64,000 bases of DNA from Streptomyces sp. NBC_00536 (GTDB lineage Bacteria > Actinomycetota > Actinomycetes > Streptomycetales > Streptomycetaceae): contig NZ_CP107819.1 of NCBI RefSeq assembly GCF_036346295.1, forward strand, positions 2,232,001 through 2,296,000. The letters are read 5' to 3'. Under the pieces are notes generated by a model. It saw nothing but the letters and a program-made list of their open reading frames with translations, was not told the origin of the DNA and ran no database searches. Below, in pieces: positions 43,731 through 52,542 of the stretch (the stretch's first letter is position 1; each line of letters opens with the position of its first letter). A program made the translations under genes and the position numbers.

Positions 43731-45086
43731 TTACTGGTCGCGGTACATCTCGGCGACCAGGAACGCCAGGTCCAGCGACTGGCTGCGGTTGAGCCGCGGG
43801 TCGCAGGCCGTCTCGTAGCGCTGGTGCAGGTCGTCGACGAAGATCTCGTCGCCGCCGCCGACGCACTCGGTGACGTCGTCACCGGTCAGCTCGACGTGGA
43901 TGCCGCCCGGGTGGGTGCCGAGCGCCTTGTGCACCTCGAAGAAGCCCTTGACCTCGTCGAGCACGTCGTCGAAACGCCGCGTCTTGTGGCCGGAAGCCGC
44001 CTCGAAGGTGTTGCCGTGCATCGGGTCGGTGATCCACGCGACGGTCGCGCCCGAAGCGGTGACCTTCTCGACCAGCTCGGGGAGCCTGTCGCGGACCTTG
44101 TCGGCGCCCATGCGGACGATGAAGGTCAGCCGGCCCGGCTCGCGGTCGGGGTCGAGGCGGTCGATGTACGTCAGCGCCTCGTCCACGGTGGTCGTGGGGC
44201 CGAGCTTGATGCCGAGCGGGTTGGAGATCTGCGAGCAGAACTCGATGTGCGCGTGGTCGAGCTGGCGGGTGCGCTCGCCGACCCAGACCATGTGGCCCGA
44301 GGTGTCGTAGAGCTTGCCGGTGCGCGAGTCGGTGCGGGTCAGCGCGCCTTCGTAGTCGAGGAGCAGCGCCTCGTGGGAGGCGTAGAACTCCACGGCCTTG
44401 AACTCGGCCGGGTCGGTGCCACAGGCCTTCATGAAGTTCAGCGCGTTGTCGATCTCCCGCGCGAGCTGCTCGTAGCGCTGCCCGGAGGGGGAGGCCTTCA
44501 CGAAGTCCTGGTTCCAGGCGTGCACCTGGCGCAGGTCCGCGTAACCACCGGTGGTGAAGGCGCGCACCAGGTTCAGGGTCGACGCGGAGGCGTGGTACAT
44601 CCGCTTCAGCCGCTCGGGGTCCGGGATCCGGGCCTCTTCGGTGAAGGCGAAGCCGTTGACCGAGTCGCCGCGGTAGGTCGGCAGGGTGATGCCGTCGCGG
44701 GTCTCGGTGTCCTTGGAGCGCGGCTTGGAGTACTGGCCCGCGATGCGGCCGATCTTCACCACGGGCACGGAGGCCGCGTAGGTCAGTACGGCGCTCATCT
44801 GGAGCAGCGTCTTCAGCTTGGCCCGGATGTGGTCGGCGGAGACACCGTCGAATGCCTCGGCGCAGTCGCCGCCCTGGAGCAGGAACGCCTCGCCCTTGGC
44901 GACGGCTCCCAGTCGGGCGCGCAGCTGGTCGCACTCGCCCGCGAAGACGAGCGGAGGATACGACTCGAGGTCCGCGACGACAGCGCGCAGAGCCTCGGCA
45001 TCGGGGTACGAAGGCTGCTGCGCCGCGGGAAGGTCGCGCCAGGTCGCCTTGGCGGCGGGGGCTTGGTTTTCAGCGTTCACGGTCAC
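43731..45086 (-). CDS. aroH: Class II 3-deoxy-7-phosphoheptulonate (DAHP) synthase
   Basis: First enzyme of the shikimate pathway, condensing PEP and erythrose 4-phosphate. The 451-aa plant-like class II enzyme shows FAGECDQLRARL, LLQGGDCAEAF, VVKIGRIAGQYSKPRS, the FYASHEALLLDYE region, GHMVWVGERTRQLD and TDPMHGNTFEA, containing the metal-binding Cys, His, Glu and Asp. I chose the GTG at 45086 (VTVNAENQ) by family alignment; 45080 and 45095 are alternatives. It is divergent from the tryptophan leader/anthranilate synthase unit. Confidence 0.95.
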   Translation of the reverse strand: MTVNAENQAPAAKATWRDLPAAQQPSYPDAEALRAVVADLESYPPLVFAGECDQLRARLGAVAKGEAFLLQGGDCAEAFDGVSADHIRAKLKTLLQMSAVLTYAASVPVVKIGRIAGQYSKPRSKDTETRDGITLPTYRGDSVNGFAFTEEARIPDPERLKRMYHASASTLNLVRAFTTGGYADLRQVHAWNQDFVKASPSGQRYEQLAREIDNALNFMKACGTDPAEFKAVEFYASHEALLLDYEGALTRTDSRTGKLYDTSGHMVWVGERTRQLDHAHIEFCSQISNPLGIKLGPTTTVDEALTYIDRLDPDREPGRLTFIVRMGADKVRDRLPELVEKVTASGATVAWITDPMHGNTFEAASGHKTRRFDDVLDEVKGFFEVHKALGTHPGGIHVELTGDDVTECVGGGDEIFVDDLHQRYETACDPRLNRSQSLDLAFLVAEMYRDQ

Positions 45087-45186
45087 CTCGTACACATTAC
45101 GTCGTCACACGCCCCGTCCAGCCCGGCGATCAAATCGTGAGACAGGTGTCCGCGGCCGTGATCGCGTATGGGCTAGGGTTCCCGGC

Positions 45187-45243
45187 ATGTACGCGCACTC
45201 GAACCAGAACTGGTGGTGGACCGCTCCGTTGGCGGCCCACTGA
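45187..45243 (+). CDS. trpL: Tryptophan leader peptide
   Basis: An 18-codon ORF, MYAHSNQNWWWTAPLAAH, contains three consecutive Trp codons (TGGTGGTGG at 45211-45219). Ribosome stalling at these codons when charged tRNA-Trp is scarce would prevent the following terminator from forming. A -10-like TAGGGT lies close upstream (45172-45177), so the leader is almost leaderless. Actinomycete trpE genes are known to carry such leaders. Confidence 0.92.
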   Translation: MYAHSNQNWWWTAPLAAH

Positions 45244-45266
45244 CTCGCGTACCCACCGAACAGACG

Positions 45267-45300
45267 CGAAGGCCGCCCCCGGGGGCGGCCTTCGGTGTTT
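45267..45300 (+). terminator. Transcription attenuator of the anthranilate synthase gene
   Basis: CGAAGGCCGCCCCC and GGGGGCGGCCTTCG form a perfect 14-bp stem, followed by GTGTTT, between trpL and the synthase gene. The distance from the leader stop (23 nt) fits classical ribosome-mediated attenuation. Confidence 0.88.
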
Positions 45301-45348
45301 CCGGGCCGCTCCTCTCCACGCACCCCACTTGGAAGGACAGCCCGTCCC

Positions 45349-47304
45349 ATGAAGCACACGAAGCACACGAAGCACACGAAGCACTCCCTGGACGTCGCCG
45401 CACTGCTCGACGACAGCGCGCCGCCCTTTGCCCTGCTGCGCCGGCGCACCCCCGGCCTGGACCACGACACCGTCGAGGTGCTGACCGGTCCGGTCCACGA
45501 GGCGCAGCGGCTGGCCGACCTGCCGCTCGGGGACCTGCCCACGCTCGCCCTGGTCCCGTTCCGGCAGATCCGCGAGCGCGGTTTCGACGTGCGCGACGAC
45601 GGCACCCCGCTGAGCGTGCTGGCCGCCGAGCGGGCGTACGCCGTCCCGCTCGCCGAAGCCCTGGCGGCGCTCCCGGACCACGCGGTGCGGGTCGAGGGCG
45701 GCGGCTTCGACGTCCCCGACGAGCAGTACGCGGCGACCGTGGAGCGGGTCATCGAGGACGAGATCGGCCGCGGCGAGGGCGCGAACTTCGTCATCCGGCG
45801 CACCTACGAGGGCAGCATCCCGGGCTTCGGCCGGGCCGACGCGCTCGCCCTGTTCCGGCGGCTGCTGGTGGCCGAGCGGGGCGCGTACTGGACGTACGTC
45901 GTGCACACGGGCGAGAGGACGCTGGTCGGCGCGAGCCCCGAGGTGCACGTCCGGATGACCGGCGGCACGGTCGTGATGAACCCGATCAGCGGCACCTACC
46001 GCTATCCCGCCGGGGGCCCCACGGCCGAGTCCCTCCTCGCCTTCCTCGGCGACCGCAAGGAGACCGAGGAGCTGTCGATGGTCGTCGACGAGGAACTCAA
46101 GATGATGTGCACGGTCGCCGACCGGGGCGGGGTCGTCGTCGGACCGCGGCTGAAGGAGATGTCCCACCTCGCGCACACCGAGTACGAGCTGCGCGGACGC
46201 TCGACGCTGGACGCGCGGGAGGTGCTGCGCGAGACGATGTTCGCGGCGACCGTCACCGGCTCCCCGGTGCAGAACGCCTGCCGGGTCATCGAGCGGTACG
46301 AATCCGGTGGCCGCGGCTACTACGCGGGGGCGCTCGCCCTGCTCGGCCGGGACGCCGAGGGCGCCCAGACCCTGGACTCCCCCATCCTGATCCGCACCGC
46401 CGACATCTCCCCCGACGGGACGCTGCGCGTTCCGGTCGGCGCGACGCTGGTGCGGCACTCCGACCCGGCGGGCGAGGTCGCCGAGACGCACGCCAAGGCC
46501 GCCGGGGTGCTGGCCGCCCTGGGGGTCCGCCCGGCCGCGCCCCGGCCCGCCGCGGGGACGGCCCGGCTCGGTGACGATCCCCGGGTGCAGGCGGCCCTGG
46601 CGGACCGCCGCCGGGACCTGGCGCCGTTCTGGCTGCGGATGCAGGACCGGCCCGCCGCGGCCGAGGGGCACGCCCTGGTCATCGACGCGGAGGACACCTT
46701 CACCGCGATGCTGGCCCATGTGCTGCGGGTGTGCGGGCTGGACGTGACCGTACGCCGCTACGACGATCCGGGGCTGCGCGCGGCCGCCCTCGCGTGGACG
46801 GGCCCGGTCGTGCTGGGCCCCGGCCCGGGGAACCCGGCGGACCCCGCCGATCCCCGGATGCGGCTGCTGCGCGCGCTGGCCCGGGACCTGCTGGCCACGC
46901 ACCGGGGCGGGATCCTGGGCGTCTGCCTGGGCCACGAACTGCTGGCCGCCGAGCTGGGCCTGCCGCTGGTCCGCAAGGCCGAGCCCGCGCAGGGGGCGCA
47001 GGTCCCGGTCGACCTGTTCGGGGCGCGGGAGGTCGTGGGCTTCTACAACACCTACACCGCGCGCTGCGACGACGCGGCGGCGGCCCGGCTGGCCGCGGCG
47101 GGCGTCGAGGTCTCCCGGGACCCGGCGACGTACGAGGTGCACGCGCTGCGCTCGACGGCGGGCGCGACCGGCACGACCGGCAGCACCGGCGGGTTCGCGG
47201 GGGTCCAGTTCCACCCGGAGTCGGTGCTGACCCTGCGGGGCGCGGACCTGGTCCGCGGCCTGCTGGCGAGCATGCGGCCGGTGCCGACCGGGCCCGGGCA
47301 CTGA
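45349..47304 (+). CDS. trpE: Fused anthranilate synthase TrpE-TrpG (PhzE-like architecture)
   Basis: Converts chorismate and glutamine to anthranilate. In the 651-aa fusion, the chorismate domain (about 15-420) has GASPEVHVRMTGG, NPISGTYRYP, VVDEELKMMC and TGSPVQNACRVIE. The glutamine amidotransferase domain starts near 440, with the catalytic triad Cys526 (GVCLGHE), His622 and Glu624 (HPES). The start carries four tandem KHT-type codon triplets. The leader peptide and attenuator upstream show tryptophan control, which favours primary tryptophan metabolism over phenazine synthesis. Confidence 0.93.
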   Translation: MKHTKHTKHTKHSLDVAALLDDSAPPFALLRRRTPGLDHDTVEVLTGPVHEAQRLADLPLGDLPTLALVPFRQIRERGFDVRDDGTPLSVLAAERAYAVPLAEALAALPDHAVRVEGGGFDVPDEQYAATVERVIEDEIGRGEGANFVIRRTYEGSIPGFGRADALALFRRLLVAERGAYWTYVVHTGERTLVGASPEVHVRMTGGTVVMNPISGTYRYPAGGPTAESLLAFLGDRKETEELSMVVDEELKMMCTVADRGGVVVGPRLKEMSHLAHTEYELRGRSTLDAREVLRETMFAATVTGSPVQNACRVIERYESGGRGYYAGALALLGRDAEGAQTLDSPILIRTADISPDGTLRVPVGATLVRHSDPAGEVAETHAKAAGVLAALGVRPAAPRPAAGTARLGDDPRVQAALADRRRDLAPFWLRMQDRPAAAEGHALVIDAEDTFTAMLAHVLRVCGLDVTVRRYDDPGLRAAALAWTGPVVLGPGPGNPADPADPRMRLLRALARDLLATHRGGILGVCLGHELLAAELGLPLVRKAEPAQGAQVPVDLFGAREVVGFYNTYTARCDDAAAARLAAAGVEVSRDPATYEVHALRSTAGATGTTGSTGGFAGVQFHPESVLTLRGADLVRGLLASMRPVPTGPGH

Positions 47305-47358
47305 CCGTACGGCCGGATCCGGCCCCCGGGGACACACCTTCCCCGGGGGCCGGCCCGG

Positions 47359-48354
47359 TCAGGCGGGCGGGACCAGGGTGTTCTCCGAGCGGCGGCCCGC
47401 CAGATAGTCCGTCACGTTGGAGACGGTCGTGGCGATGATCTGCTCCACCGCGTCCCGCGTGTAGTACGCCTGGTGCGAGGTCACCACCACGTGCGGGAAG
47501 GTCACCAGCCGCGCCAGCGTGTCGTCCTCGACCGCGTCCAGCGACTTGTCCAGGAAGAACACCCCGGCCTCCGCCTCGTACACGTCCAGCCCCACGCCCG
47601 AGAACCGCCCGGCCCGCAGCTCGCTGACGAGGGCGTCGGTGTCCACCAGCCCGCCCCGGCTGGTGTTCACGAGCATCGCGTCGTCCTTCATCGTCCGCAG
47701 CGCCGCCGAGTCGATGATGTGGTGCGTCGAGTCCAGCAGCGGCACGTGCAGGCTGATCAGGTCCGCCGCCGCGAACAGCTCCTCCTTCTCGACGTACTTC
47801 ATGCCCAGGTCCACGCACGCCGGGTTCTGCGCGACGTCCCAGCCCAGCAGGTTCATGCCGAACCCGTGGGCGATCCGGGTGAACGCCTCGCCGATCTTCC
47901 CGGTGCCCAGCACGCCCGCCGTGCGGCCCCGCAGGTCCCGGCCCATCAGGCCGTTCAGCCGGAAGTCGAAGTCGCGGGTGCGGTTGGAGGCCCGCACGAT
48001 CCGCCGGTTGACCGCCATCGCCAGGGTCCAGGCGAATTCGGCCACCGAGTACGGCGAGTAGTAGGAGACGCGGCCGACGGTGAGGCCCAGTTGGCCCGCG
48101 ATCTCCAGGTCGATGTTGTTGAAGCCGGTGGAGCGCTGGGCGATCATCTTCGTCCCGCCCGCGGCCAGGGTCCGCAGCACCCGCCCGTTCAGATCGGCGT
48201 TCACGCTGGAGGACACGATCTCGTAGCCCGCCGCGATCGGCGCGGTGTCCTCGCTCAGGAAGACGTCCAGACAGCGGACCTCGTGCTGTCCCGCGAAGGC
48301 CCGCTCCAGGAGCGGCTTCTCGTCGGCCGTCACACCGAATGCCAGGATCTCCAC
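47359..48354 (-). CDS. D-lactate dehydrogenase-like 2-hydroxyacid dehydrogenase
   Basis: The 331-aa NAD-dependent enzyme has FNNIDLEIA, the dinucleotide loop GVLGTGKIGEAF (148-159), HVPLLDSTHHIID and the catalytic region LVNTSRGGLVD (Arg), GVGLDVYEAEAG (Glu) and SHQAYYTRDA (His). The architecture matches D-lactate dehydrogenases. It starts at GTG 48354 by family alignment (VEILAFGV). It lies downstream of the phosphofructokinase gene on the same strand, with a 13-bp inverted repeat between them, linking glycolysis to pyruvate reduction. Confidence 0.9.
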   Translation of the reverse strand: MEILAFGVTADEKPLLERAFAGQHEVRCLDVFLSEDTAPIAAGYEIVSSSVNADLNGRVLRTLAAGGTKMIAQRSTGFNNIDLEIAGQLGLTVGRVSYYSPYSVAEFAWTLAMAVNRRIVRASNRTRDFDFRLNGLMGRDLRGRTAGVLGTGKIGEAFTRIAHGFGMNLLGWDVAQNPACVDLGMKYVEKEELFAAADLISLHVPLLDSTHHIIDSAALRTMKDDAMLVNTSRGGLVDTDALVSELRAGRFSGVGLDVYEAEAGVFFLDKSLDAVEDDTLARLVTFPHVVVTSHQAYYTRDAVEQIIATTVSNVTDYLAGRRSENTLVPPA

Positions 48355-48380
48355 GCCTGCTCCCGTCCGTAGACCATGGG

Positions 48381-48423
48381 CCATGGGCCGTATGCGCACC
48401 GTTCGTCACGATACGGCCCATGG
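48381..48423. promoter_or_regulatory. Perfect 13-bp inverted repeat between pfkA and the 2-hydroxyacid dehydrogenase gene
   Basis: CCATGGGCCGTAT and ATACGGCCCATGG enclose 17 nt, in the 88-bp gap before the dehydrogenase start. There is no T-tract on either side, so an operator is as likely as a terminator. Confidence 0.5.
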
Positions 48424-48442
48424 TGGGGCCACGCCCGTCGGC

Positions 48443-49471
48443 TCAGCCGAAGAAGACCCCGGCCTCCGCGTACAGCGCCGGGTCCACCGTCTTCAGCTTC
48501 GCCGTGGCCTCGGCGATCGGCACCCGGACGATGTCCGTCCCCTGGAGCGCGACCATCTTCCCGAAGTCCCGCTCCCGCACCGCGTCGATCGCGTGCAGCC
48601 CGAAGCGGGTGGCGAGCCAGCGGTCGAAGGCGCTCGGCGTGCCGCCGCGCTGCACGTGGCCCAGTACCGTCGTACGGGCCTCCTTGCCGGTCCGCGCCTC
48701 GATCTCCCGCCCGAGCCACTCGCCGACGCCCGACAGCCGGACGTGTCCGAAGGAGTCCTTCGTGGCGTCCTTGAGCACCATCTCGCCGTCCTTGGGCATG
48801 GCGCCCTCGGCGATGACCACGATCGGCGCGTAGCTCGCCTTGAACCGGGAGGTCACCCACGCGCAGACCTGGTCCACGTCGAAGCGCTGCTCCGGGATGA
48901 GGATGACGTTGGCGCCGCCGGCCAGCCCCGAGTGCAGGGCGATCCAGCCCGCGTGCCGTCCCATGACCTCGACGACCAGCACCCGCATGTGCGATTCGGC
49001 GGTGGTGTGCAGCCGGTCGATGGCCTCGGTGGCGATGCCGACGGCGGTGTCGAAGCCGAAGGTGTAGTCGGTCGCCGACAGGTCGTTGTCGATGGTCTTC
49101 GGGACGCCGACGCAGGGGATGCCGAACTCCTCGTACAGCTTCGCCGCGACCCCGAGGGTGTCCTCGCCGCCGATCGCGATCAGCGCGTCGACCTCGTACT
49201 TGGCGAGGTTCTCCTTGATCCGGCGCACCCCGTGCTCCACCTTGAAGGGGTTGGTGCGCGAGGAGCCGAGGATCGTGCCGCCGCGGGGGAGGATCCCGCG
49301 GACCTCACGGATGCCGAGCGGTACGGTGTCGCCCTCGACCGCGCCGCGCCAGCCGTCCTTGAACCCGATGAAGTCGTACGCGTACTCCTGGACGCCCTTG
49401 CGCACCGCCGCGCGGATCACCGCGTTGAGCCCGGGGCAGTCGCCGCCGCCGGTCAGCACTCCGACCTTCAT
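48443..49471 (-). CDS. pfkA: 6-phosphofructokinase of the actinomycete clade, pyrophosphate-type signature
   Basis: Phosphorylates fructose 6-phosphate. The 342-aa protein has GGGDCPG (8-14), PKTIDND (124-130), the substrate motif MGRHAGWIAL and VLGHVQRGG. Donor choice in this family depends on two sites: Gly after GG[DE] for ATP or Asp for PPi, and Lys before TIDND for PPi. Here the loop reads GGEDT with Asp104 and the second site is Lys125, both PPi-like. A pyrophosphate donor is therefore possible despite the usual ATP annotation. The ATG at 49471 follows GAAGGGAAG. Confidence 0.93.
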   Translation of the reverse strand: MKVGVLTGGGDCPGLNAVIRAAVRKGVQEYAYDFIGFKDGWRGAVEGDTVPLGIREVRGILPRGGTILGSSRTNPFKVEHGVRRIKENLAKYEVDALIAIGGEDTLGVAAKLYEEFGIPCVGVPKTIDNDLSATDYTFGFDTAVGIATEAIDRLHTTAESHMRVLVVEVMGRHAGWIALHSGLAGGANVILIPEQRFDVDQVCAWVTSRFKASYAPIVVIAEGAMPKDGEMVLKDATKDSFGHVRLSGVGEWLGREIEARTGKEARTTVLGHVQRGGTPSAFDRWLATRFGLHAIDAVRERDFGKMVALQGTDIVRVPIAEATAKLKTVDPALYAEAGVFFG

Positions 49472-49602
49472 GGAATCTTCCCTTCGCCAAGGGGCCCGCT
49501 GAGCCCGCACGGCGGCCACGCTAGTGGTGACGCAGGTCACCCGCCCCGCGCCTGAAGGGTCAATTCCGGTGAATTCAAGGGTGGTTGCGCACTCCCGTTC
49601 AC

Positions 49603-49622
49603 TCGTACGGGAATTCGTACGA
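49603..49622. promoter_or_regulatory. TCGTACG-N6-CGTACGA inverted repeat upstream of pfkA
   Basis: Seven-bp perfect arms lie about 130 bp upstream of the pfkA start and 37 bp past the response-regulator stop. This could be a pfkA operator or a hairpin ending the two-component transcript. Confidence 0.4.
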
Positions 49623-49658
49623 TCTACACGCGGCCGGGAGCGCGCCGGGCACGCGGCC

Positions 49659-50342
49659 CTAGGCGTCGTCGAGGCCGCGCTCGATCGCGTACCGGACCAG
49701 CTCCACCCGGTTGTGCAACTGGAGCTTGCCCAGGGTGTTCTGGACGTGGTTCTGCACCGTGCGGTGCGAGATGACCAGGCGTTCCGCGATCTGTTTGTAC
49801 GACAGCCCCTTGGCCACCAGGCGCAGCACCTCGGTCTCCCGGTCGGTCAGCTGCGGCGCCTTCGGTTCGTGGGCGGCGGCCGGGGCGGAGTCACCGGCGA
49901 GGCGGCGGTACTCGCCGAGGACCAGACCGGCCAGGCCCGGGGTGAAGACCGGGTCGCCGACCGCGGTGCGGTGCACGGCGTCGATGAGTTCACCGGCGCC
50001 CGCGGACTTCAGCAGGTAGCCGGTGGCGCCGGACTTGACCGCCTCCAGCACGTCGGCGTGCTCCCCGCTGGCCGACAGGACCAGCACCCGCAGGGCGGGA
50101 TCGGCGCCGACCAGTTCCTTGCAGACCTGCACGCCGGGCATGCCCGGCAGGTTGAGGTCGAGGACCAGGACGTGGGGCGCGGCGGCGCGGGCCCGGCGGA
50201 CCGCCTCGGGGCCGTCGCCCGCCGTGGCGACCACGTCGAAGCCCGCGGCGGCGAGGTCGCGGGCGACCGCGTCCCGCCACATCGGGTGGTCGTCGACGAC
50301 CATCACCTTGATGTCAGCCGCTCCAGTGCGTTCGGTGTTCAT
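49659..50342 (-). CDS. NarL/LuxR-family response regulator (MacR-like)
   Basis: The receiver domain has an acidic pair in VMVVDDHP and the phospho-acceptor Asp in LVLDLNLPG, and Lys in YLLKSAGA. The C-terminal LuxR-type helix-turn-helix covers TDRETEVLRLVAKGLSYKQIAERLVISHRTVQNHVQNTL. About 227 aa. The ATG overlaps the kinase stop. Position and pairing match the S. coelicolor MacRS system, reported to affect morphology and actinorhodin production; naming is by synteny memory. Confidence 0.92.
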   Translation of the reverse strand: MNTERTGAADIKVMVVDDHPMWRDAVARDLAAAGFDVVATAGDGPEAVRRARAAAPHVLVLDLNLPGMPGVQVCKELVGADPALRVLVLSASGEHADVLEAVKSGATGYLLKSAGAGELIDAVHRTAVGDPVFTPGLAGLVLGEYRRLAGDSAPAAAHEPKAPQLTDRETEVLRLVAKGLSYKQIAERLVISHRTVQNHVQNTLGKLQLHNRVELVRYAIERGLDDA

Positions 50343-51556
50343 CACGAACCCGTCCTCCCCCTCGGTACTTTCAGTTCCACTTCGGTGCCCTGCCCCGGTA
50401 CGGAGACCAGCTCGGCCGTGCCGCCCAGGTCCCGCAGCCGCCCCCGGATCGACTGGGCCACGCCCAGCCGGCCCTCGCCCGCGGCCTGGTCGAGCCGGCC
50501 CGCCGCGATGCCCGGCCCGTCGTCCCGGACCGTGACGATCACCTCGTCGCCCCAGTCCTCCACCAGGATCCAGGCCCGGGCCTTCTCCCCCGCGTGCTTG
50601 CGCACGTTGTCGAGGGCGGCGCCGACGGCGGCCGCCAGTTCCCGCGCGGCGGGCGCCGGGAGCGGGACCGGGGCGCCCGGTTCCGCGAAGCTCACCAGCG
50701 ATCCGGCGTGCGGGGCGAGCAGGGAACGCAGGTCCAGCTCCCCGTCGTCGGCGCCGGGTTCCTCCACGTCCACGCTGTCCACGAACGCGCCCCGCGACTC
50801 GTCGCGGGAGATCCGGGAGGGCGGCACGAGACCGCTGGAGACCAGGGTGCGCAGCGCCACCTCCTGCTCGCCCGCCATCCGGCCCAGCTCGGCGGCCTCG
50901 CCGCCGACTTCCGCGCCCCGCCGCTGGACCATGGCGAGGACCTGGAGGACCCCGTCGTGGATGTCCCGGGCGAGGCGCTCGCGTTCGCGGGTCGCCGCCT
51001 CGATCTCCAGGGCGCGGGCGAGCGTCGCCTCACTGGCCCGGGCGACCTCGACGACGTACCCGATGGCGATGGAGGCGACCCACACCAGCAGCACGTTGTG
51101 GAAGGTGTCCCGGGTCGGCTCGCCGCGCTGGATCACGATGTTGGCGACGGCCACGAAGGAGGAGGCGAAACCCGCCCAGCGCCAGCCGCCCTTGATGGCG
51201 AAGGCGAGGACCGCGCCCGCGCTCCATATCGACGGGAGGGTCGGACCGCCCGCGGCGATCCGCGCCTGGGTGTCGGCGAGCGGGGTCAGCAGGATCCCGA
51301 CGACCGCGACGGTGAGGTCGGCGCAGAGGAAGGGCTTCGTACAACTCGCCGCGGTCGCCACCCTGGAGAAGGTGACCAGGGTCCACAGCACGAGGAAGCC
51401 GAGGTAGCAGGCGGCCACCCACGGGCGGTCGAACTCGCGGTGCGCGAAGGCGAAGAGCAGCACCGCGTAGACGGCGGTGAGCAGCCGGTAGGCGGTCAGC
51501 GCCCGCCACAGCGGCTGCTCGACCGACATGCGTACGACGCGTTCGCGCTTCGCCAT
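50342..51556 (-). CDS. Membrane sensor histidine kinase (MacS-like)
   Basis: The protein (404 aa from ATG 51556) has four to five membrane segments in the first 170 residues, a HisKA_3 dimerisation helix with the phospho-acceptor His in ERLARDIHDGVLQVLAM, and an HATPase domain with ALDNVRKHA (N box) and VRDDGPGI (G1). No large sensory loop is visible, so it probably senses within the membrane. A GTG three codons upstream is an alternative start. It is translationally coupled to the response regulator. Confidence 0.91.
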   Translation of the reverse strand: MAKRERVVRMSVEQPLWRALTAYRLLTAVYAVLLFAFAHREFDRPWVAACYLGFLVLWTLVTFSRVATAASCTKPFLCADLTVAVVGILLTPLADTQARIAAGGPTLPSIWSAGAVLAFAIKGGWRWAGFASSFVAVANIVIQRGEPTRDTFHNVLLVWVASIAIGYVVEVARASEATLARALEIEAATRERERLARDIHDGVLQVLAMVQRRGAEVGGEAAELGRMAGEQEVALRTLVSSGLVPPSRISRDESRGAFVDSVDVEEPGADDGELDLRSLLAPHAGSLVSFAEPGAPVPLPAPAARELAAAVGAALDNVRKHAGEKARAWILVEDWGDEVIVTVRDDGPGIAAGRLDQAAGEGRLGVAQSIRGRLRDLGGTAELVSVPGQGTEVELKVPRGRTGS

Positions 51557-51633
51557 CTCCCCCACCCCCTACGGGCGGCGGCCACGCCTGATCCGCCCGC
51601 CCGCTCGTGCCCCGCCCCGCCCCGCCCGGAGCC

Positions 51634-52392
51634 CTACTTCGGCTCGGCGTCCGTTTCCTTGGCGTCCGCCTTGGCCTCCGCCGCGAGGTCCGCCTTGGCG
51701 GCCTTCTCGGCGTCGGCGATCTGCCGCTTGGCGGCGGTCGCGTAGATGTCGACGTACTCCTGGCCGGAGAGCTTCATGATCTCGTACATGACCTCGTCGG
51801 TCACCGAGCGCAGGATGAAGCGGTCGCCGTCCATGCCGTGGTAGCGGCTGAAGTCCAGCGGCTTGCCGATCCGGATGCCCGGGCGCATCAGCTTCGGCAT
51901 GACCTTGCCGGGCGGCTGGATCTTCTCCGTGTCGATCATCGCGACGGGGATCACCGGGGCGCCGGTGGCCAGCGCGACCCGGGCCAGCCCGCCGGGCTTG
52001 CCCCGGTACAGACGGCCGTCGGGTGAACGCGTCCCCTCGGGGTAAATACCGAACAGCTCCCCGCGTTCGATGACATCGATGCCGCTCTTGATCGCGGCCT
52101 CGCCCGCGCCGCGCGCGCCGGAGCGGTCCACCGGGAGCTGGCCGACGCCCTTGAAGAAGGCGGCCGTCAGCTTGCCCTTGACGCCGGGCGAAGTGAAGTA
52201 CTCCGCCTTGGCGATGAAGGTGACCTTCCGGTCCAGCACCGCGGGCAGGAAGAAGGAATCGGAGAAGGACAAATGGTTGCTCGCGAGGATCGCCGGCCCC
52301 TCGGCGGGAATGTTTTCGAGGCCCTCCACCCACGGCCTGAAGGCGAGCTTCAGGGAACCGCCGATCGAGAACTTCATTGCGCCGTAGATCAA
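51634..52392 (-). CDS. PlsC-type 1-acylglycerol-3-phosphate acyltransferase
   Basis: Membrane-associated acyltransferase acting on lysophosphatidate or a related acceptor. The 252-aa protein has the catalytic NHLSFSD (His40, Asp45), the GQLPVDRSG block, YPEGTRS (119-123, acceptor-phosphate binding) and VIPVAMIDT. The last 40 residues are a charged Ala/Lys/Asp/Glu tail (AKRQIADAEKAAKAD) not needed for catalysis. It starts at TTG 52392 (MIYGAMKFS); an ATG five codons later is possible. Confidence 0.9.
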   Translation of the reverse strand: MIYGAMKFSIGGSLKLAFRPWVEGLENIPAEGPAILASNHLSFSDSFFLPAVLDRKVTFIAKAEYFTSPGVKGKLTAAFFKGVGQLPVDRSGARGAGEAAIKSGIDVIERGELFGIYPEGTRSPDGRLYRGKPGGLARVALATGAPVIPVAMIDTEKIQPPGKVMPKLMRPGIRIGKPLDFSRYHGMDGDRFILRSVTDEVMYEIMKLSGQEYVDIYATAAKRQIADAEKAAKADLAAEAKADAKETDAEPK

Positions 52393-52542
52393 CTCGAAAG
52401 CCTTCCTTTGTCTGTCGAACAGACCTTAACCCGTGACCGGCCCCGTGACGGCCCGACGACCCTGGTCGGTGTCAGCCCGGTCGCGTACGGTGAAGTCACA
52501 CAGCGCACCCGCCCCCAGAACGTGATGATCAAGGAGACTCAG

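Noticed and set aside
45349..47304. Phenazine PhzE
   Set aside because: The fusion architecture is shared, but the Trp leader, the attenuator and the absence of other phz genes point to tryptophan synthesis.
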